Shown here: positions 58,366 to 64,000 of the stretch, in pieces
How the letters are laid out: each line of letters begins with the position of its first letter
Numbering within the stretch: position 1 is the first letter of the stretch
NCBI GenBank assembly: GCA_963719005.1
Contig: CAVRAR010000010.1
Coordinates: 124,001 to 188,000 of the forward strand
Source of the DNA: G963675935 sp963719005
Lineage (GTDB): Bacteria; Planctomycetota; Planctomycetia; Pirellulales; Thermoguttaceae
Length of the DNA: 64,000 nt
Direction of reading: 5' to 3'
Translations under genes and position numbers: made by a program
Notes under the pieces: generated by a model
The model's database searches: none
Told to the model about the DNA's origin: nothing
Seen by the model: the letters and a program-made list of their open reading frames with translations, nothing else

Positions 58366-59853
58366 TCATCTTGGCAGTCGCCGGCCGAGCGGCGGTCGCC
58401 CGTCTTGGTCCGCCGTTTGCTCCCGGAAAAAGCGCGAGCCGCGACCATTTGCCGCTTCCTTGTCTTCGGGAGTCCAAACCAATTGGTCGCGAAACTCCCG
58501 TATAACCGCGAGGAACCGATCGAGTTGTCCTCTCGTGTGGGCGGCGCTGACATTGACTCGCGCGTGCTGGTCGTTCAAGGGGACGACCGGCGGCTCGACC
58601 GTGGCGATGTGGATATTCCTGCTGTGAATCTCCAGGGCGAGCTTCCGCAGGTCCGTCCGTCCCGGAACGGAGATTCCGATGATCCCGCTGTCTCGGTCGG
58701 CCACGTCCAGCCCGATTTCCCTCAAACCGGCAGTAAGACAGCGGACGTTGCGATGCAGCCGATCGATTCGCGACGGCTCGCTTTCGATGATGTCGAAAGC
58801 GGCCAATGCAGCGGCGGTATTTGCGGTGGAGAGCGAGGTGGAGTAGAGATAGGTCGGCGCATGCACCCTAAGATACTCGATCACGTGCTTTGGGCCGGCG
58901 ATGAACCCGCCGCCGCCCCCGGCAAAGGCCTTGCCCAGCGTTCCGACCGTCAGAAACGTTGGTGATGGCTCGGCAAAGTGGTGTTCGATTCCCTTTCCCC
59001 GGCCCAAAATGCCTTCGCCGTGGGCATCGTCAACCACCAGGAACGCATCATACTGCCGTGCAAGCGTGGCCATCTCGGGCAAGGGCGCCAGGTCGCCCTC
59101 CATCGAATACACGCCCTCGACGGCAATCCAAATGCTCGTCCGGGGAGGAACTTCGCAGAAGTCCCTGGTCGAATGCCCGTTACATGCCCGAAACCTTCGC
59201 AAGACGCCCTCCAACTGGCGCAGGTTGTTATGGCGAAAAACGTGCGAGATCACCCTCTCGTTTGGATCCTGCAGTCCGCGCATCGTCGCCAGCGACTTCA
59301 TAGCTCCCTCTTGAAAGCTGGCGTGCAGCCTTTCGTCCCAGACGAACAGATCGCCAGGCCGTACCAATACCGCCGGCTAGCCGTTGGCCAAGTAACCCGA
59401 AGAGAAGAGCATCGCGGCCTCTTTGCCGAGCCATTGGGCAATCCGTTTCTCCAACCTTGCATGAAGCTCGGTTGTGCCGTTAAGCATCGGCGACCCGGCA
59501 GGACCGGTCCCGTAGATCGCCAGTGCCTCGCTGATCGAGCGGAGAACATGGGGATGCTTGCCGAGCCCAAGATAGCTGTTCGATGCAAAGCTCAGCATCG
59601 TCCGCTCTTGCCGCGTGATCGGATCGATCAACGTAACTTCGGTTCCATCGTCCGAAATGCCCGTGACCACCCGCCGATAGAGATGATCTCCCCGCTCGAT
59701 GCGGGCATCGACTCCGGCGGAGAAAATGCCCGCCATTATCTCGAAAGGAATCCGCTCGGTGCGTCTGCGGTATTCGAGAAGACTGAACGCCTCCTGCCCA
59801 TCAAGCTCCAGAAGTTCCTGAACGAGATCGCTGGTTCCAGCCTGGTCGCTCAT
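58366..59853 (-). CDS. AONS/KBL-family PLP-dependent acyltransferase, interrupted by an in-frame TAG
   Basis: Both parts are in the same frame; a single TAG at 59377-59379 separates GYLANG from PAVLVRPGDLFVWDERLHAS. Part one has the glycine-rich cofactor site (LNGTTELHARLEKRIAQWLG); part two has the Asp of AFLVVDDAHGEGILGRGKG and the PLP lysine in TVGTLGKAFAGGGGGFIAGP. This is the alpha-oxoamine synthase group: BioF, 2-amino-3-ketobutyrate ligase, or serine palmitoyltransferase-like enzymes. Length without the stop is about 495 residues, longer than the usual 400 because of a leader of about 90 residues. Compared with relatives, a few residues also seem missing around the stop. Confidence 0.8.
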
Positions 59854-60247
59854 AGCAAACCCCTAGGTTTGAGGTGAGAGATGCCGTTTTTCAAGCTCGA
59901 TCACTTGTGCATTTCGACTACTATTTCCGAAGACAACCGCTGCCGTTTTCAGAGGGGGAAAGATAAAACTGCCCGCAGTATAATAGGGGGTCTCGGCAAG
60001 TGCAACATGCCCCCAAGTCGCCAGTTTACGCATGTTCCGACAGCGATGGCCGATGGCGCGGCTTTTTCGCCGGTTTTTCGGCGCAAAACCTGCTCCCCTG
60101 GACACCCTGCTTTTGTTGCGAAATCGGGCCAACCGGGAGGTATCCTGCTTATCCTGTAAGTCAGCGGGCGGTCAGTTGCGTCGCCCGTGGTGGGCAGGGC
60201 AACTGTCGCCCCAACGGAACCCACAGTCTTAACCCTCGTCGGAGCAC
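59854..60247. other. 394-base gene-free stretch beside the IS630 element
   Basis: No gene supported. It contains short frames on both strands that look random, and no clear repeat of the families seen elsewhere. It should hold the promoter of the leftward PLP-enzyme gene. Confidence 0.35.
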
Positions 60248-60249
60248 TA

Positions 60250-61282
60250 GAGCGGTTTCATTTTAGGTGTAGCGATATCCGCAGTGTTGAAAATAGTTTC
60301 GGCACTCGGATTCCGTGAATTGGTCGAGGATGCTGCCGCAGAGTTTCCATAGCTTATCGACGGTTCGTTCGGCTCCGTCACGGAGCAACTTTTTGAACTT
60401 GGAAAACGCCAACTCGATGGGGTTCAGGTCCGGCGAGTACGGGGGCAGGTAGCGCAGCTCGGCACCGGCCGCTTCGATGGCTTTGCGAACTCCAGCCACC
60501 TTGTGGCTGGAGAGATTGTCCATCACCACGATGTCGCCAGGTTTCAAGGCCGGTGCCAGATGTTGCTCGACCCAGGCGCGGAACAGTTCGCCGTTGATGC
60601 CGCCTTCCACGGTAAGCGGAGCGATGAATCCCTCGGCCCGCAATGCGCCCAAAAAAGTCGTCGTCTGCCAACGTCCGCAAGGAGTTTTTTCCAGCAAACG
60701 CGTGCCGAGTTCCGAGCGGCCGTAGGTGCGGGTCATGTTGGATTTAGCCCACGTTTCATCGATGAAAACGACTTTGGCGGGATCGATCGACTCCTGCGAA
60801 GCGCGCCATGCCGCGCGCTGCTCAACCACATCGGGGCGATCCTGTTCGCTGGCAATCAGCGTCTTTTTTTTCGCGACTGCTTGAGCACTTGGCATGCGGC
60901 GCAAAGCGTTCCCAGGCAAACCTCTTCGCCGCGCTCCCGCTTCAAATCGGCTTGCAGTTCGCGCAGATAGATGTCGGGCCGAGCCGCGATCTTGGCGACG
61001 AGCCAGTCTGCCCAAGCATGCCACGCGGGCTGACGCGGAGCCGCCTTCTTTGGCGCCACTTGGCCGGTCTCGCGACGTTGTTGCTGGATGCGCCGTACCC
61101 AAGATTCTGAAACTTTGAAACGCAGCGCGATCACGCGCCGCTCTTCGTTCGTATCGCACGCGGCGAGCACTTCGCCGCGAAACTCCGCATCGTACGGTTT
61201 CATCAGGGTCACCTCCTTGAGTGAGATGAACCCAATTTACCGAGTTCACCCAGAATGCGCTAGACCTACCGTGGAACTGCTC
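60250..61282. mobile_element. IS630-family insertion sequence
   Basis: About 1,033 bases flanked by the dinucleotide TA on both sides (60248-60249 and 61283-61284), the target of IS630. Terminal inverted repeats: left GAGCGGTTTCATTTTAGGTG, right, read inward, GAGCAGTTCCACGGTAGGTC. The transposase is on the minus strand. Confidence 0.85.
60263..61212 (-). CDS. IS630-family transposase, two frames joined at an A8 run
   Basis: The first frame (MTLMKPYDAEFRGEVLAACD, helix-turn-helix; ALRFKVSESWVRRIQQQRRE) ends SRKKRR; the second frame (ALRA.. to the end GYRYT) picks up at a run of eight A at 60867-60874 on the coding strand and continues LIASEQDRPDVVEQRAAWRA. The DDE acidic residues are visible: Asp in VVFIDETWAKSN, Asp in VVMDNLSSHKVAG, Glu in YSPDLNPIELAFSKFKKLL. 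Length about 316 residues joined. A -1 shift by slippage on the A-run is a known mode for IS630 elements, so it is likely functional, though a base error is possible. Confidence 0.85.
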
Positions 61283-61310
61283 TAGTGGAACGCCCGACCC
61301 CAATTGACAG

Positions 61311-61362
61311 GTGGGGCAGACATTCCTGTCTGCCGATTGGCAGGCAAGAATGCCTGCCCCAC
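61311..61362. repeat. GTGGGGCAGACATTCCTGTC family palindrome, copy 2
   Basis: GTGGGGCAGACATTCCTGTC then TGCC, and GGCAGGCAAGAATGCCTGCC then CCAC, with few bases between. Same family as 35581-35648. It has been absorbed into the end of the DUF1559 remnant frame. Confidence 0.85.
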
Positions 61363-61363
61363 T

Positions 61364-61606
61364 GTTCCTGCAACCCGTCGTTCCAGGTCGGGCGATCCAC
61401 AGAGCTTCCTCGCGTTGACCGGCAGGTCGTCGTCGCAAGCGTCTAAGCGGCGATCGGTCTCAAGATCGATCGAGTAACTGAGGAAAGCAACGGACCCGTC
61501 GCAGAAGGCCATGCCGAATCCAGTGGCACGGGCGCTGCCAAGATTGATGGCCTGGTCGGAACCGGGGGTATCTTGCATCGGCTGGCAGTCCGCTGGCGGG
61601 CCGGAA
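61364..61606 (-). pseudogene. DUF1559 protein, C-terminal remnant
   Basis: The stretch DQAINLGSARATGFGMAFCD then GSVAFLSYSIDLETDRRLDA is the conserved C-terminal end of planctomycete DUF1559 proteins (pseudopilin-like, N-terminal methylation motif), preceded by PADCQPMQDTPG. Upstream the frame meets a stop near 61607 and no N-terminal prepilin motif is found within reach. On the other side the frame is extended by a palindromic repeat and the end of the IS630 element. So this is a leftover of a gene cut by rearrangement or insertion. Confidence 0.75.
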
Positions 61607-61668
61607 CCGAGAAGCTCGGCTGGTCACGGCGTGATCTCTTCCGGCACCCGGCAGTGTCAACGGTCCCC

Positions 61669-62472
61669 CTAACGCGGCAGCGAACTACGCTTTCGCAAAA
61701 CAAACACCGTATCGGTCCGATCGTCGTTCAGTTCCAGGGGGTTGTCGATTTCGTACCAGAAATCGTAGACATCGCATAGCTCAAACGATGGAACGCTGGC
61801 CAGGAGTCGGCAAAACTGGGGGGCAGTGTACATGCGGAAGGAGAACTCGTCGCGTAATCGAGCTTCCCTCACCCCAACCCGTGCCAACAAGCTCAGCCGC
61901 AGCCGCTCGATCCGTCGGCGACGATTGGTTGAAAGCACCCGCAACGTCACGGTTACCCGCGTTCGCCCGTGCTGCTCGCTCCAACGTTCGGTGTCCTCCT
62001 CCGAGGCGTCCATCGGCAGCAAGTGAAAGCCGAGGATGTAGATTCCGCCGGGCCGAAGACTCTGGGCGATACATTCGAGATGTCGCCGGGCCGATTGTTC
62101 AGTCAAGAGGTGGCGGAACGTGTTGACGGTGCAAAATGCAGCGTCAACCGGCCTGGGCAGGCGGAAATCGGCCATATCGGCCTGGAAGACGTCCGCCCGC
62201 AATCCTTGCCGGCTCAAACGGCGGCGGAGGTAGTCCAAGCATGGGCGATTCAGGTCGAAGCCGGTCATTTGGTATCCGCGGCGGGCCATTTCGGCCACGA
62301 GCCGACCGGCGCCACAGCCGGGTTCCAGCAGACGTCTTGTCCTAAAAGGGCAATACTTGCGGCACGCCGCTTCGATAAAGCTGGCCTCCAACGGCGTTTC
62401 TGAGCGAAAGGCGATGTCGCAAAATCGTGGATGGTCGTACCAGCAAGCATAAAGTGGCTGTCGCGTTGCCAT
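61669..62472 (-). CDS. class I SAM-dependent methyltransferase
   Basis: 267 residues. LLEPGCGAGRLVAEMARRGY is motif I, then MTGFDLNRPCLDYLRRRLS (motif II Asp), ADMADFRLPRPVDAAFCTVN and LRPGGIYILGFHLL, a typical Rossmann methyltransferase of the type-11/25 group. ATG at 62472. Substrate unknown. It lies between the DUF1559 remnant and the tRNA gene, divergent from the tRNA. Confidence 0.85.
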   Translation of the reverse strand: MATRQPLYACWYDHPRFCDIAFRSETPLEASFIEAACRKYCPFRTRRLLEPGCGAGRLVAEMARRGYQMTGFDLNRPCLDYLRRRLSRQGLRADVFQADMADFRLPRPVDAAFCTVNTFRHLLTEQSARRHLECIAQSLRPGGIYILGFHLLPMDASEEDTERWSEQHGRTRVTVTLRVLSTNRRRRIERLRLSLLARVGVREARLRDEFSFRMYTAPQFCRLLASVPSFELCDVYDFWYEIDNPLELNDDRTDTVFVLRKRSSLPR

Positions 62473-62614
62473 TTTCCGTTGTCAACCGAGAGTGTGATTG
62501 GACTTGCAGCGGCCTGTGGTTATGATACAGTCTAGCGAGGTGGTCGGCACAAGAAATCGCGGAGATTGCATTACATTTGATCAATCGGTGTAAGTCATTG
62601 TCCGGCAATAACTT

Positions 62615-62688
<74 letters not shown>

Positions 62689-62829
62689 CTGACTTACGAC
62701 GATACCGACCTGCTATGATACAGAATTATGGTACAGAATAAATGCCCCCGTCTGGCGGTTGCAGCCGCCCGAAGGCTCGCAAACCTTTCGGCTTGCTTTG
62801 GTGATTTCACTTAAGCTGGAGGTTTGCCG

Positions 62830-64000
62830 ATGGCCCGTACACCGAAACCGTGGTTCTGGAAGAGACGTCGTTGTTGGTATGTCACCATCCGGGGGGAACG
62901 CAAAGACCTCTCGGCCCGGATAAGAAATACGCGTTTCAAGCGTTTCACGAGTTGATGAGCAGCTCCGCCGAGAGAAAGCCCCCTGTTCGGGGAAGATCGG
63001 TGGTCGCGGTCATCGACCAGTTCCTTGATTGGCTCAAGCAGCACAACGGCCCCAGATACCTATGCTTGGTATCAGTCGCGGCTGCAAGTCTTCGCTCGCC
63101 GATATCCCGACCTGCTGGTCGGCGACCTCAAGCCGTTCCACGTGCAGCAGTGGATCGATAGTTTCTCCGACATCGCTTCGGGAACGAAGCGAAATTATGC
63201 CCAATCGATCGTCCGGTGCATGAATTGGGCGGAGCAACAGGGACTCATCGAACGATCGCCCATAGCCCATTTCAGAAAGCCGAAGTGCGGCATCCGCGAG
63301 ACGATCATCACGCCGGAAGAATACGCACAATTCTTGTCGCGTCATACCAAGCGAGCCACTTCGGGATTTGGTGACATTTGCTTGGGAAACGGGGGCACGG
63401 GCTGCCGAGTGCCTGGCGATTGAGACGCCGGCACTTCGACCTTGCGGCACATCGGATCGTGTTTCCCGGTACAGGAAGAAAAGATGCAGCGGATTCCCCG
63501 CATCATTTATTTGACAGACAAGGCAGAAGAAGATCGTGCGTCGGCTCGCCTTGAAGTGTCCCGAAGGCACGATCTTCCGCAACACCAACGGCCGTCCTTG
63601 GACGACGGAGTCGGTCAACTGTGCGTTTGTCGCCCTCCAAGTGCGAATGGGGCTTGAGATACTGAAGCAGGAGGCATTCCTGCTTACAGAAGAGGAAATC
63701 CAGGCCAAAATCGCCACGCTCCAACCGGAGCGACACGTGAATGGGCGGACAGATAAAAAGTCGCGCCGCCATTTTGCGGGAGGAGGCTCGACGAAAACTG
63801 AGGATCGCCGCCGCGTGTCGCCGGATGAAGAAACACTTGTCTTACGGAGTTTCGTCATTCGTATTGCCATCGGCTGCTCAAGGCCGGGGTGGATGCTTTG
63901 ACCGTGTCGGTCCTCATGGGGCATTCGGACCCAACGATGATTGCCAAGGTCTACTCGCACCTCTCCCACGCTCCGGATTATTTGCGGGACATGTTGCGGA
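62830..64000 (+). CDS. tyrosine recombinase (phage-type integrase), several frameshifts, runs off the window
   Basis: Starts at ATG 62830 behind GGAGG (MARTPKPWFWKRRRCWYVTI). In successive frames: GPDKKYAFQAFHELM, AWYQSRLQVFARRYPDLLVG, DLKPFHVQQWIDSFSDIASG, MNWAEQQGLIERSPIAHF, AAECLAIETP, RRLALKCPEGTIFRNTNGRP, then the catalytic end FRHSYCHRLLKAGVDALTVS, VLMGHSDPTMIAKVYSHLSH. Arg-His-x-x-His/Arg and the Tyr of VYSHL are present. Frame changes at about 62950, 63050, 63370, 63490 and 63830. This is a common planctomycete integrase type. The last bases still code, so the end lies beyond the window. It is next to tRNA-Arg. Confidence 0.82.

Overview
The window looks like chromosomal DNA from a G+C-rich planctomycete, most likely of the Pirellulales type. 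Support comes from an ECF sigma factor coupled to a membrane-anchored partner, two GroEL paralogues, a DUF1559 C-terminal remnant, J-like/FHA/Hsp70 signalling-chaperone genes, secreted multidomain glycoside hydrolases, a planctomycete-style tyrosine recombinase, and many short palindromic repeats between genes. No rRNA is present; one tRNA-Arg(ACG) is found near the right end. Many otherwise well-conserved genes are split by single-base shifts, which suggests a draft or long-read assembly with residual indels more than mass gene decay.

Layout. 0-4 kb: tail of a Fis-type regulator, a UVR-motif protein, ArfB, a sugar isomerase-like TIM barrel and a secreted TraB-like protein. 4.1-9.8 kb: ECF sigma factor followed after 3 bases by a very large gene joining an anti-sigma-like N-terminus, a membrane segment and an alpha-2-macroglobulin with a CFEQ thioester motif; then CinA (9.8-11 kb). 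11-15.1 kb: small membrane, antitoxin-like and zinc-ribbon proteins, a quinone reductase and glycogen phosphorylase. 15.4-21 kb: xseB, ispA and dxs, interrupted between xseB and ispA by a DNA methyltransferase plus a small Cys-rich protein. 21.2-27 kb: guaA, surE, two secreted proteins and an OmpA lipoprotein. 27.2-28.7 kb: an ISKra4-type insertion sequence.

29-35.6 kb: di-haem cytochrome c, haloalkane dehalogenase-like hydrolase, an HtrA-type protease with a catalytically degenerate companion, and a PTPS/QueD-family protein. 35.8-45 kb: a leftward carbohydrate-use cluster (two large secreted glycoside hydrolases, MFS transporter, secreted FmdE-domain protein). 45.2-51.6 kb: a leftward protein-folding cluster (groEL2, groES, groEL1, dnaJ, grpE, FmdB-type zinc ribbon, yacG). 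52.4-58.3 kb: a second chaperone/signalling group (lidless Hsp70, FHA-membrane-pseudoprotease, secreted protein, and a divergent J-like membrane protein without HPD). 58.4-64 kb: a PLP enzyme with an in-frame TAG, an IS630 element, a DUF1559 remnant, a methyltransferase, tRNA-Arg and a tyrosine recombinase running off the end, probably the edge of an integrated island.

The most unusual themes are (1) the sigma factor/anti-sigma-macroglobulin pair, (2) several palindromic repeat families that lie between genes and also sit in frame inside housekeeping genes (cinA, ispA, dxs, grpE), and (3) the Hsp70/FHA-pseudoprotease/J-like gene group.
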